Of a stretch of DNA of 64,000 nucleotides, positions 50,455 through 63,100 are shown piece after piece; position 1 is the stretch's first letter; each line of letters starts with the position of its first letter. The notes below the pieces were generated by a model. That model saw only the letters and a program-made list of their open reading frames with translations. It was not told the origin of the DNA and ran no database searches. Source of the DNA: Viscum album (Eukaryota > Streptophyta > Magnoliopsida > Santalales > Viscaceae); assembly GCA_963277665.1 (NCBI GenBank), contig OY728143.1:1121764110-1121828109 (forward strand), in the 5' to 3' direction. The translations under genes and the position numbers were made by a program.

Positions 50455-50790
50455 GTATTTATAGTTGACATATGGGGTGCCAGACCTGATGATACATAGT
50501 GGTGATATACACCCATAGTTGTTAAATGGGGTGCAAGACAATATGACCTATGACAATGATGGATCTATCTGTATGGTTGGGAAATGGGATGTTAGACAAT
50601 AGGATGTACCCCAATATTATATGGGAATATTTAAGAAGTGGGGATCCTTACATGATGTTATATGACCATGATGTATATTCAAGATTTAGAATTGGGGTTC
50701 TGGATATGATGTTCTTTGCGCATAGTATATATGTAGGATTGTAAAATGGGGATCTAAACATGAAATTATATACCCAAGACATTAACATTG
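50455..50790 (+). repeat. 54-bp tandem repeat in LTR D2
   Basis: About six degenerate units with ATGGGGTGC/AATTGGGGTTCTGG and ATGATGT blocks, matching the array in LTR D1. Short minus frames here (50,331-50,541) are artefacts of the repeat. Confidence 0.65.
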
Positions 50791-51562
50791 GACTGAGATT
50801 CCAAGTCGTCGTAATAATGAGAAAAAAATGAAATGGATAATGAAAAAAGATTTGATTAAATGAATTTTTAAATGAACTTTATCATGCTTCAGAGATGGTT
50901 CGGCCTGGAGTAGATAATGAGTTACAAATGTCCTCAGGAACTCGATGGACATTGTGGTAACAATGATTAATTTATAATGTGATACTTATTTAATTATGAA
51001 TTATAATTATCTATTAATATAACTAAATGAACTTTTTATTGATTGGATTTTTTTTATAAAGAATTGGTGGTGTAATACATAGTTGCACTCACACCCTTCC
51101 CGAGAGTACTGATATGTACCCGAATAGAATTTTTGTTTTTTGTAATGGTTACGGGAAATGGAACAATGTTATATAGATGATTTGGGATGAATCATGGTGA
51201 GGGAACCAAAATTGGTGTGGGGACCCACTTAAAGGAATTTTTAGCATCTTTATTTGTTAATGGTTGTACATGTTGACACAAGGAATGTACATAAAATGGG
51301 ATATCTATTGTTTAGTTATGACATTGAATTTCATATTTTGGTTAGGTATTGATATTTTTTTTTCTATCGCAATATATATGTGTTTTGTTGTTTTTTATTT
51401 ATTTTCAGAAGTGTATTACTCTGATAAAAATGGAATATACTCTCCATTATTGGAAATAAACCCTCGTAGTTAGTCAAAAGCCTCTAGTTAATGGGGAGGC
51501 ACGCATGAGGTCATGTGTTGCTCCATCTCAAAGCACTGGTGTGAGGAACTCGATCTGGGACA

Positions 51563-52059
51563 TTACTATCTAAAGAAATTTTTCCCATGCTAGATTTCAA
51601 AGTTTAATAAAACCATTTATTTGATAACAACAATATAAACCATAACATTTCATATAACAAAATTACATCAATATTTTTGAATACATAATACATTATAGAA
51701 ACGAACTCCCAATGACCATATTAGTTTAGTGCCTTTGGAAACACGGAAAATTAAACATTGCTACATGATTGAGCTACATTATTTCCAACTAGGTTCTCCA
51801 AGACAGTCACCCATCTTAAACCTATCATCTAAGGAATATATCTTCTTAACCAAGGGAAGAAAACATAAAAAGGGGTGCTCTCATATTCTCTGTAAGGTTA
51901 AAAAATGGAGACATGTAATAATAAACATGTGCATAGGGGTATGAGAACGTAATAATGAAAATAGATGATAATACCCCTCATATCAATGATCATATACATG
52001 AATAGTTTCATGAAGCATAGATTTTCATAAGACATTAATCATAAGGAAATAAAAAAAAA
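51563..52059 (-). other. Sequence between element D and recognisable LTR C2
   Basis: C-rich plus strand, no frame of note except 71 codons at 51,729-51,944 without a domain. It is either the last part of C's interior or the end of LTR C2, whose counterpart in C1 was separated by the insertion of element E. Confidence 0.4.
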
Positions 52060-55000
52060 TAATCCAAAAAATCATAACATTGGTATAATACATGGAATTT
52101 TGGTAGACACAGAAACATATTTAAGGATTTCCATAGTAGTCAAGGTGCTTTTTTTAAGGCCATCTTAGTGGAAAATATCCATTAATGAACTATGTTCACC
52201 CCATGTTTTTTCCCTATATTACTGAATCAAGTTCACTCCTCTTTCTAGCCCTATAATACTACACTGATTTCATTTCTAATTCCATCAATTTCTATCTCGT
52301 GAGATATAAATTATTACCCACTACAATGAAGGGAGATATATATCCCTCTGATCTAATAATGAAATCATATATACATGTGAGAAAAATTCATAAATAAACA
52401 AATCATAACCCAGGATGTGAAATGTTTGTCCTAAAAATGTAATCATATCATAACCTATGGAAAAAGTTAAAAGTTTCATTAATCATTTCATCAAAATTAA
52501 AACTCATGAAAATAATTGATATTCAAATGAATATAACATGCAGAAGAGAATCATGTGCCATAATCATCATTTTATAAAATCGTAATCCATTCAAAAAAGA
52601 ATTGTAATGGGGCCTTTGTATTATATCCTATAAGGTAGTGAGTAAAATCATGAGATTTCATTTTAGATAGAAAATTACATGGAATGATATTTTGAAAATA
52701 TTTATTATGGAAAATATCCTCTATTCATTGAAATAGTCTCTATAAAACATAAAATCATTTTTAAAACTATTTTCATGAAAATAATCATGAAATATAAGTA
52801 TTTGAAAACCATTTACAATCCTTTTTCATTGAAAACATATAATGATATCTTCAATATGTTTTGAAACCCATTTTCCCTGAAAATATTGAAAATTATATTG
52901 AAAATTTTTTCAAAATAATTTTCATTGAAAACATATACAAGAATATTTAAAACATTTTCATAATATTTTCTTTGAAAATATTTTAAAATAATAAAATCTA
53001 TTTGGAAGACACATTCCATGAAAAAAACATTTAAAACATCTGATGAAATTTTGATAATGTTTTGAAAAAAAATTCATCGAGAATTTATATTTACAAATCA
53101 TTTTCTTAAACATTATCCTATTATACATTGATGGGATACTTCATAGAAATTACTACTTCTAAATCCGTACATGTCGTATGTAGTATGAAGAACATTCCCA
53201 TTACAGTGTTTGAGGTTATAAAAATGCCACGTTCAAAAAGTGACAAGAAGATTCATTTAAAAAAATTAAATTAAAACAATAAGAATTTTTTTTGGTTATT
53301 ATAGAGTATTATAATAATCAGGGAAAACATATTTATAAAAAAGTTTTTAAAGGAACACATATTTCCGATGAAGGATATTGTAAGGTCATAATTTCATAAA
53401 AACACTTTTTTAGCTATCTTAGGTAACAAATAGTATAAAAAAGCTACCAATACATGAATAAATCATTTATTACCATAGGATAATTATATTCATGAATCTT
53501 TTTGACTAATTTATCATATGATTTCATCAAAGTAATCGCAAACATAAACAATCTCAGAATGTGATGAGTTTGTTTCAATAAACTATTACCACTTGGTAAC
53601 ATTGGAAAATACAACCCATTCAATAAAATAATAGTAAATGAATCATAAAATATAATTAAAATAATTATATTCATGTTATAAAATTTACACGGTAATATAT
53701 ACACCCCATGGAAAATCTTGGTACATAACATGGCATTGGTCTCAATGAAGGAAAATTGAGACAGAATTACATTACCAATTTGGTAACTTTTAAAACAAAA
53801 ATCCCATTATAGAATGATAATCAAATTGATATGTAAATACCCATAAATTTAATTATATTAATCTTATAATAATTCCATGGGAAGTATACATACAAAAAAA
53901 TTAAATGTGTGGTGAATAAATCATGTAACTCGAAAAAATAAAAAAGTGAGATTATGTTCCCTTACATTGTTTCTTGACATTCATCGTAATCTATAATAGA
54001 TTGAATATAATAAATATAAATTTATTATTCATATATTAAAAACCATATTCTATTTTATAATGACATATTTGTTTTTATTATGACATTTTATTACCCTATT
54101 GTAATCAATTATATGTTAATGTTTCACTTTGGGTAATATCAGCTTGGTTCTTCAGATCTGACTTAATTTTTTATAACTTTGGACATTATAGTTATATCAT
54201 GACATTCAGAATGTAAACCATGATATAAATAACTTTTAAAATAATTATATCTATATTATTATAATCTATATAAAATAGAAGTATGAAAATGTGACACACC
54301 TTTCAAGGGGATGGTAGGTCATACGTACACGTGAATGCTTTTTTCTGTTTTTTGACATATTAAAAGAAGGAATGTAAATAGAATATATTAATATATTTTT
54401 TAATTTATATATAATTAATTACATTGAATTAATAAATCATATATATCATATAATATCACAAAAACCACCATTAATACGTTCCTTGCAATGTGTGAATGAA
54501 TCACAAAACATTGAGGGGGTAGTAATCTATACATCCACAAATGAAATTATCATATTTACACCAATTTAAAAATAAGGACATGTATTGAAAAATTATCAAA
54601 TAAGCTTAAAGACATAAAAATTATAATATATATAATATATAAACAGATTTTCCATCATAATTAATACCATGGGAGGTGCTAATGAAAAAATGGTCAATCG
54701 TTATTTAGGGAGGAGGTAGTTCGCCGTACAAATAAATAGTATATTAATTACCCATTAAATGGATGAGTTATCATGTTTAGGTAAAACATATATCGTAAAA
54801 ATATCCTATAATATTTCGTATACATGTGTTTTTAAACATCTATAGAATATGAAATGTTTAGGGAGTGGAGAAAAAAATAAAATGATGGAGTTGAAGGGAT
54901 GGAGTTACCTCCAAATTTGGTAACACCTTTTGGTTGTCCCCAAAGGGAATCAATGGAAGAATTTATATCAAAATGGAGGCTTTAAGAACTAAGGTTTGAT

Positions 55001-56458
55001 TTTTTTGGATTATATTTGAGCAGATCATGGGCGAGCTGAATTGGTTTGAAAGGAGGGAAGAAGATGAATGATATGAGGCCTTTTTTAGTGGAGGTAGGGT
55101 GACACTCTAGTAATATTTGGACAATGAAATTCCATTCAAGTTGTTAACATGAATAGTTAATCCTATAATGAAAAAAATTTAAACCTAGGTAGGATAGGGT
55201 TGAAATATTCCAATATAATAGTACTTGGAAATGTGTACTGTTTTTTTGGGTCTTAAATTTATGGGTTACTCTATTGTTATGTTTAATTTTCATAACCGAT
55301 CTAATTAATTTAAATTATTTTCATTAATATTTTTGTTAAAAAAAATTTAACCTCATTAAAAATTATAAATTATTCTAATTAAAAATTATGAATTAATTTT
55401 TCCAAATTCTAGCAACAAATATGGTAGAAATTAATTTAAAATCAATCTTGTAGATGGGACTACACTTCGGGGTTTTAAAAAAAGGACAAATTTTTTCTTA
55501 GTGTTTTTATCAAATTTCAATTTTAAATTGGTTATGATAACATTGATTAGAATAATTTTAAAAAATATTATCTAATTAAACATTGAAAAAAATTGAAAAT
55601 AAAATTTATCCTTATAAATCTTTTAGACAAAAAAGTAATGTTTGATTAAACGTTTGTTTTTTTAATTATTAATTAAAAAATGACACCATACAAAATAAAT
55701 ATCCTATATAAATTTCTATGTTTTTATTTATTATATGAAGTTCATTTTGACATATTAAATCTATAAATATTAAAAAATATATTTTGAAATGGTTTCCCTA
55801 TTAAAAGATGTAAAACTACCATTATAAAAATATAATTTTTAAACATAAAATTTGAAACATTCACTTATTATACCTATAAAATCTATTGATTGAATATAAA
55901 AAATATTTTAATGAATATATTACATATATATTACATTCATATAACTCAGTAATTATTTTTAATTTCATTTATTATTGTAAAATATCTTTGTAACCATAAA
56001 AGGAATATTATTTATCTTAATATTAAATCGGTTTTTATACTCATATATAATTAATTAGTAACCTAATAATTCATATTATTTTTTATAAAACCATATATTT
56101 TCATATTGTTTCTACTAATATTCACAATTTATAATTTAAATATTAGTTTATATCATGTTATATAAAATAATAACATTTTAATAGTATATTATAATATGAT
56201 AAAACTCGATCTAGCGTGTTACGCAAGCCATCAAGGAAAGTCATTATTCAATGAAACGCATGATATCATCACTATTATGCATTGAGTATGATAAAAATTT
56301 ATTTATTTGTATTTGTTGATTTAGTTGTTTTAACAATTATTTCATTCTATACACAGTGATTTAACAAAAAATTAACTATTTTCTATGTTCCTTATAATGA
56401 AAAATATCAACATGGTTAAATTAATATGAAAATTTTAAAAAAATGTTTTGGTGTTACA
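52060..56458 (-). repeat. Element C right LTR (5')
   Basis: Partner of 34,593-39,020, ending GTGTTACA at 56,458 (minus-strand start TGTAACACC). Contains the ~48-bp degenerate repeat at 52,810-53,020. Confidence 0.65.
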
Positions 56459-58355
56459 TGGATATATTTAAATAAAATATATGATATATAAAAAAATAAA
56501 ATAATTAGTTAATGTATTTTTATTTTTTTCCTTTCATTGCATCCATCTATCAGAAAATGGAAACATCGTTCATATGAACATGTGACTATCTATATCCTTG
56601 AACGATGTAGTCCATCTATTCTATTTTTATTTTTATGCTTGTGTCAATATATATATCGAATTAATATATATGATAATCATATCATTATTTTCATATTTAG
56701 GATATTTAATTTTGATAAATTTATATGGACCATAACTAATAACCTAAAATACTCATGATAAATGAAACTATTAACACATATAATGTCAAATTTATACAAA
56801 AAATTATTAATAAATAGGTAATAAGTTGTCTGAAATAAATCATAAATATTATGATATATATAAATATTGTTATTTAATAATTTTATAATAAATCAATAGT
56901 TTTTATACATGAGGGTTTACCATGAAATTTGAATGAATATACTTTAGGTAATTGATATCGTTTTTAAATATATATTAATAGGGATTGTTGAAACATGATA
57001 TTCCATTGAGAAATTTATATGTCCTCATAAAATGATTCAATTTACTTTTATTGTTCTCTATTTATATGTATATGTTATATTTATTCATTATTTTCCTCCC
57101 CTAGATTATTAATGATGTCAGAAGTCTTTTTTAAGGAAAAATGTCTTTATTTTTTATTTGGTATAAATTTTGTCCATATATAATATTATTTCAATAATAT
57201 TCATTAAATAAAGATTAATATATTGTCCTATGATTGATTAATATTATTTTTACCCCTAGTTGTATTTTTATAGAATAATTTTCAAGGAATATTCTTCCCA
57301 TATTTTATATGAGTAACTTTTTTACTTTTATAGAACCAAAATTTTAATGGAATGTTATTTTTATGCCATATTTATTTAATTAAATTTCAAGCCATCATAA
57401 AACCATAATGAATTGATTATTACATAACATGTTTATAAGGTTATTTTAAAAATTTAGTTAATTTATGACATGCGTAGTCTTTATATTTTATAAATTGATT
57501 GATATAATTAAAATGTTACTTTCCTCATGAAGGTTTCAGTGATCTTTCAATTTCATCTATATTAATAGATGAAAGAAAACTATCATTATAATTATGAATT
57601 ACTAATGTTATGATCTAGGAACAACATTCTTATTCACTATCCAGATTGATTATTATTATGATGAAAAATTCTTATGAGTCACATTTCTATGGGTTATGCT
57701 ACGATGATATGTTTAGGAAGCCCATTTCATTTCATAGTTATCTATATAGTTACTATTTTATGATATAGTTGAAGAAATATGAATAGATTCTATTACATTA
57801 TCATTGGGATGTATATCTCTCTCCTATAGAATTTTTAAATTATTATATCTCGTCATAATGTAATGGTAATCAAGTCTATGTTCTTGATAATTGATGGGAA
57901 ACAAGTCAATGTTATTGTACAATAATGGGAAAAATTAGGTTTTATTGATCCACCATAAGAAATTGGGGTGGACTCCTTATCTAATTATCTTGGTATTGAA
58001 ACTTAATATATAGACATTTTTCAATATTTTTGATTTTTCAACACCCTATGTGAAATTTGTTATATATGATTTATTTATGAGTATTTTTCACTCTCGTGAT
58101 CCATGTATTTTGAAATGATATTGTTTTATCTGTGACTCATGTTTTTGACAAGTGATAGGTTGTGTATATACATCTAATGTTATTTTCATGATCTCATACA
58201 ATTATTCTTTTATTTGGATTTTATGTGGTCCTAGATATATATCTCCCGTGATGAAATTACTAATAGTGTATGGTCCAAGACATATATGGTCTATTAATTT
58301 GCTGAAATCTGGTGTTTGAGATGTTCTGGGAGGTCAAGGTGACTTATTCCCAACA
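56459..58355. other. AT-rich intergenic DNA, no gene seen
   Basis: Low-complexity sequence. 57,220-57,320 resembles 18,700-18,800, suggesting a dispersed repeat. No LTR ends or coding motifs seen. Confidence 0.4.
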
Positions 58356-58360
58356 CTTTG

Positions 58361-58616
58361 CCAAATTTTGATTACATGAATAGTTCTTCCAGAACAGTGA
58401 GGATCCAACAGAAGCATCTATTTCCTTTTCCAAATTTCGAGTTAATTAATAGTGTTTCCAGAATGGTGAGGATCCAACAACAGCCTCTAAATCTGTTTCC
58501 AATATTCGAGTTCGTGAACAGTGTTTCTAGAACGATGAGGTTCCAACAACCGCTTCTATTTCCATTGCCAAATTATGAGTTCATGAGAAGTGTTTCCAAA
58601 CCAGTGAGGTTCCAAT
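58361..58616. repeat. 69-bp tandem repeat, 3.7 copies
   Basis: Units start at 58,361, 58,430, 58,499 and 58,568, exactly 69 bases apart, each with CCAAAT.T.GAGTT, then AGTGTTTCCAGAA.G.TGAGG and ATCCAACA. The fourth unit stops after about 49 bases, where the 26-bp array begins. The plus frame of 86 codons (58,358-58,618) simply reads the repeat as 23-residue blocks (N-F-E...SVSR.VR.QQ). Confidence 0.9.
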
Positions 58617-59216
58617 AGTAGACCGATGTGAACAGTACCAATGATAGACTGATGTGAATAGTGCCTCTTGCAGGCCAATGGGAATAGTTCCACCGGTAGA
58701 CCGATGTGAACAGTTCCAATGGTAGATCGATGTGAATAGTTTTAACAGTAGACCCATGTGAACATGTCCAATGGTATACCGATGTGAATAGTTCCACCAG
58801 AAGACCGAGGTGAAATGTTCAAACAGTAGAGCGATATGAAGTGGTCCAATGGTAGACCGATGTGAATAGTTCCAATGGTTGGCCTATGTGAACTATTCCA
58901 ACAGTAGACCGATGTGAAAAGTCCAACGGTAGACCTATGTGATCTATTCCAACAATAAACCGATGTGAACCGTTCCAACGGTAGAACGAAGCAAACAGTG
59001 CCATTAGTAGACCGATGTGAATAGTTCTAATGGGAGACCGATGTGAACAGTTCCAACAACAGACCGATGGGAACAGTTCCAATGGTAGTTCGATGTGGAT
59101 AGTTATAAAGGTAGACTGGTTTGAACTGTTCAAATGGTAGACCCATGTGCACAGTCCCACCGATAGACCGATGTGAATAGTTCCAATGGAAGACCGATGT
59201 GAACAGTTTTTCCCAT
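58617..59216. repeat. 26-bp minisatellite, about 23 copies
   Basis: The unit contains AGACCGATGTGAACAGTTCC plus six more bases (AACGGT or variants) and repeats every 26 bases; 23 units fit the interval. Units differ by a few substitutions but keep length. The minus strand has no stop in any frame of the unit, which creates four overlapping frames (58,573-59,302) rich in LFTSVY.WN.SHRS; these are not genes. Confidence 0.92.
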
Positions 59217-59235
59217 CGGTGAGACATTAAGTGAT

Positions 59236-59340
59236 GATTGTTTCTAGAATAGTAGCCTTCCAACAGTAGCCTTCCAATAAAAACCTTTTTTTCCTTTTCC
59301 AAATTCCATGTTCATGAACACTATTTCCATCTTCCTACAG
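59236..59340. repeat. 69-bp repeat remnant beyond the 26-bp array
   Basis: GTTTCTAGAATAGTAGCCTT, TTCCTTTTCCAAATTCCATG and TTCATGAACACTATTTCC continue the 69-bp unit text after the minisatellite (CCAAATTCC at 59,299). The 26-bp array is therefore embedded inside the 69-bp array. Confidence 0.75.
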
Positions 59341-60040
59341 CTTTTCCCCTTTGACATTTCCTTTGAATTAAAATTCCTTTAATGAATTTCTACGATATTT
59401 AAGGCCTAATCAATTACCATTACTCCTATATTAATTTTCTTATGGCCGATGATGATTCTTATAAGTGTTCAAACTGTGTGGTTTAATACGATCTTCATTT
59501 ATTGTATAATCTAGTGTATCTTAATTTTTTAATATGTTAAATTTTCAAATGGGTCGATAAATCTTCTTCCCTTCCTCTTCCTCCTTGTTATCGGGTGAGA
59601 GTTGCTTAAACATTTCCTTCATTCCCCTATGATTTTTTTATTGAACATTAATCCTATGATCATTTTCCCTTGATGTTTCTTCCTGCTACATGCGCACCCC
59701 CAATTTTGGTGTAAGTAGCAAGTGTCGATTATTCATCGATATAAGTTATGATCTACTTCTATTTTTTTCATTTGATCCTTCTCCTCATATTTCTCCTTGA
59801 AATGCTATGGCTTGTGGTCCCCATACTTGAAATTGAGTTTTTATAGCTGTCGAATGCTGCGATCATGTAGCAACGCAATTTTATATAAATGGAAATTATT
59901 TTCATATTAATTTTTCATAATCAATAACAAAGTGGTTTGTAACCTTTAGACATATGTTTGTTACTTCTAGGTTTTGAATTTCGAATATCCGACACACACG
60001 GTTCCAATCAGTAAGTTATTTGGAGTCCAATATGAAAAAC
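59341..60040. other. Intergenic, no gene seen
   Basis: Mixed AT-rich DNA with a few C/T-rich stretches. No open frame of note and no recognisable repeat ends. Confidence 0.4.
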
Positions 60041-60044
60041 ATAA

Positions 60045-60128
60045 TTTTTGGTGAATAGTAACATTCCATTACGAATAGTAACATATCCTTTTGAATAGTG
60101 ATATACCAGAAGGAATAGTAACATAACC
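60045..60128. repeat. ~21-bp degenerate tandem repeat, 4 copies
   Basis: GAATAGTAACAT or a one- to two-base variant recurs four times at 20-21 base spacing. Confidence 0.75.
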
Positions 60129-60139
60129 TATGATAATAT

Positions 60140-63100
60140 ATAAATTCCATTGATGTTAAATGTATGATATACATATATTTTAGAATTATTAAATTAATGT
60201 TTTAAAACTGTTTTTTGATAATAAATTATAATTATAATTAAATATTAAAATAATCATATATAGTAAATTATTTTTGAAAAATGGACTTCATTTTTTTATT
60301 CTACATGACGAAAAATGGGTGGGCTGAATTTTTTGGATTTTTCTAAAATATTTGAATTGTTTATGAATATTAAAATAATATAATTTACAATAAATACTAA
60401 ATAATGGATTTGTTGAGTCATTGATTATGTTCTGCTGATGTAAGCCCAATTTGATCAATATAACATGATAATATTGCTACGTGTGGTCAAGGGAGGCTCA
60501 TTATTCCTTGTCTTGTGGGGAAATAAAAAATTAATGAATTTTATATTGAGAAATACCCTCTCTCTCCTCTACTATAAAATACCCCCCATCACTCCCTCTT
60601 CTCTTCACTCCTCTCAAGCTTATTCCGTTCCAATATTCTTCCCAAATATCTCCCCAAGGTCCTCCCTTAGGTCCTAAATCTTAAATGAGGACGTATCAAG
60701 AGGTAAATTCCTCTTTCCAATACCTTTATTTCTTTTAAGTTATTTTCTTTTTGTTTCTTTCCTCACCTCCCTTCAACCAAATATTTTGATATATCCAGTA
60801 ACATACATGTAATGGAATATTTTCCTAATAATGGGATAGTCCAATATCTTCACTCCTTTCCCCACCTTTTATTGGAAACAAATGAAAGCATCATTTGATA
60901 TGTGGTAATTTAGCACATTAAAGGACAACATTTTATCAATTTCTATTATAGTATTTAATTAAAGTCATGAAAAAATATGTGTTAATGTTGAACTAGATTA
61001 ATATATTTTTAATAAATCCTATTTTTTCTGTCATCCTTTTGTACAAATGGTATTATGTAATAATGAAAAACATTTTCTTTGTAATCAAACCCACCGATTA
61101 ACAAAAACAGTTTTCACTATGGTTTTATATAAAATTTCGACATCAATATATGTAACCAAATTAAATTTAAAACCATGTAATCTCCTATATGTTCACTAAT
61201 AGTATATAACTTCATTTTTGGACAAGTACACCCCTCTTTCAGGTTTATCTGAACATGAATATAAGTGAACCACTCTTTTAAAACCATGTAAACAAACGAG
61301 CGAGAACAATGAAATTGATCTATATAACTAATAAAGAAGGCCTCGAATGAACTAAAAAGGGATTTAATATATCAATTACATATAGAAGTTGTTCTTGACT
61401 TATAAATTAAGAAGTCTAATTTCTATATTCTGGTTGCTAAAAATAAGTGGAGAAATCCAACAGATTTAAGGTAAGGGGTTCTCTCCATTTCATTCTTAAT
61501 CAAGATTGTCCTCTATGATATGGATTTTTATGTGTAATACCAGATGATGGGGTATGTTATCACCCCTCCCCAATAGTGACCTCATGTTTTATAAGTAATG
61601 AGGAACCCCTTTTCTATCTCATCAATCCCTCTTAGGTACACCCTGATACCATGCCGATGAACCGTAACGAATTCTACCCGAACCTTGTTTGTTATTTCGG
61701 GTAGCCTTATCTTTCTTTATATCAAAATGGTGTTATATGAAATTTAATTATGTAAATATTATAATGTTGTTTAGGTTTACAAAATTCATTTATTAAGACA
61801 CTCTCATCACTATGTTTATGTCTTGCCTCCTAACTCATGTGCTTAAGATGTATCCTTATGTTCATTCCCTTACTACCAGCTCACCCCATTGTTCACGTGT
61901 TCCCCAAGGTAGCATATGTAGATGTAAGGGATCAAAGGAAGTTAGGATATCTTTATGGGGATTAAATAAAGATGTTTGTTTCCCCATGTTTTTTGTTATA
62001 CGTACCTAGTCATCCAATATACTAAAAATAATGATCCTTGGCTTGTGCTATGATGTATAATGATGATTTAAATCATGAAATGTTATATATAAAAGGTGTG
62101 GGTCACTTTAGATCAGCATGTGGCGTCCATAGGTTGATGTAGTTGTCATGGTTGTGGAGATCGTATTCTGTTGCGTGGATCGTCCTCGTATAAAAAACAT
62201 CGAGAACCATTTGAGGTAGGGGATTCGTTTCTTCTCTAATCTTTTATATACAACTATAGAGTTCTCATGTTTTATCCCATTGGATCACAATGGAATTGAA
62301 TTAACATATATTTGAACCAGATAACTAAATTGATATTGATCATATATTATTTCCTCCTATTTTCCAAGATAGTGTGATATTTATGTTTTATTTTTTTATC
62401 TTTTTTTCTTGATGAAAATTGGTAAATAATATAAATCAAAAATTGATTGATAATTGTTTGGAAAAATGTAAAGGGGCATAAAATTTAATATGTTAATTGA
62501 TGTTGTTATTTTAATTTGATGTTAATCTAATTCATGCAGTAAGCATATTTAATAAATTTATGATAGCTTTCAATTTAATTTTCCCATCATTGGAACCTAA
62601 AAATAATAAATTGGTTAAATCTAGATGGATTAAATAATTGGATGTTTGATTAGAAGATAATACCTTGTATGGTTCTTATTTACCTTCTTGCATGTAAAAT
62701 CCATGAGCCTTATGCTTGGAGTTGTGAAAGCCCATTGTGTTTGACGGTTAAAGGCCTAGTTTAAGGGCCAAATGCACAATTTATATGATGTTTTTTCCAT
62801 GCTACATGTGTTGTGATGTAAGCCTAGAAGACAGTTGTGATATGTGGGTGTAGGGAGGTCTAATAGGTGTGGCAGCAGTTGACATATAGAATAGTAACAT
62901 GCATCAATGGATGCATGTGGGTGTCGGAGAGGACACCAGAGATGGTGGAATGTTTTGGATGTGAATGTTTGGATGATTGTTGATTCTAGTTGGTTGATTA
63001 TCTTCATACATTCTCCACTACTCAAGGTAGTTGGATTTCTTATCCTACTTCCAAAATGGGTGAAGATTCACGGGGTATTCCATTTGATTTCTGTGATTAG

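Larger units (their letters stand above)
41670..51562 (+). mobile_element. Element D: long-LTR, short-interior retrotransposon
   Basis: Plus-strand element with LTRs 41,670-45,815 (4,146 bp) and 47,483-51,562 (4,080 bp) around an interior of only 1,667 bp. LTR starts are TGTAAGATCCC and TGTATGATC; ends are TTACA and GGGACA. A degenerate primer site (TAGTGGTACATAGG at 45,816, compare TGGTATCAGAG) follows the first LTR, and the tract AGGTGGGGATAT precedes the second. Size and lack of genes resemble LARD-type non-autonomous elements, but heavy decay plus deletion of a gypsy element is equally possible. I could not identify a clear target duplication. Confidence 0.7.
47483..51562 (+). repeat. Element D right LTR (3')
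   Basis: Partner of the left LTR with the same internal order: C/T-rich segment near 47,940-48,000, AATTAATT array (48,430-50,345), 54-bp array (50,455-50,790), and a terminal part with AGAATTTTTGTTTT and AGGTCATGTG shared with LTR D1. Confidence 0.75.
34593..56458 (-). mobile_element. Element C: old LTR retrotransposon (outer shell)
   Basis: Two colinear diverged ~4.4-kb copies, 34,593-39,020 and about 52,060-56,458, in the same orientation. Right ends read on minus start TGTCATAACC and TGTAACACC, typical gypsy LTR starts. Next to the left copy the minus strand reads TTTTAAGGGATGGTATAA, a polypurine tract, preceded by GATGAATTTC, like the GACGAAxTTC motif seen before the 3' LTR of many plant gypsy elements. 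Hence a minus-strand element, 3' LTR on the left. Element D lies inside it, and element E entered its left LTR. No coding motif was recognised. Confidence 0.65.

Noticed and set aside
58573..59302. Four overlapping minus frames with LFTSVY-like repeats
   Set aside because: The 26-bp unit has no stop on the minus strand in any frame; a minisatellite artefact.
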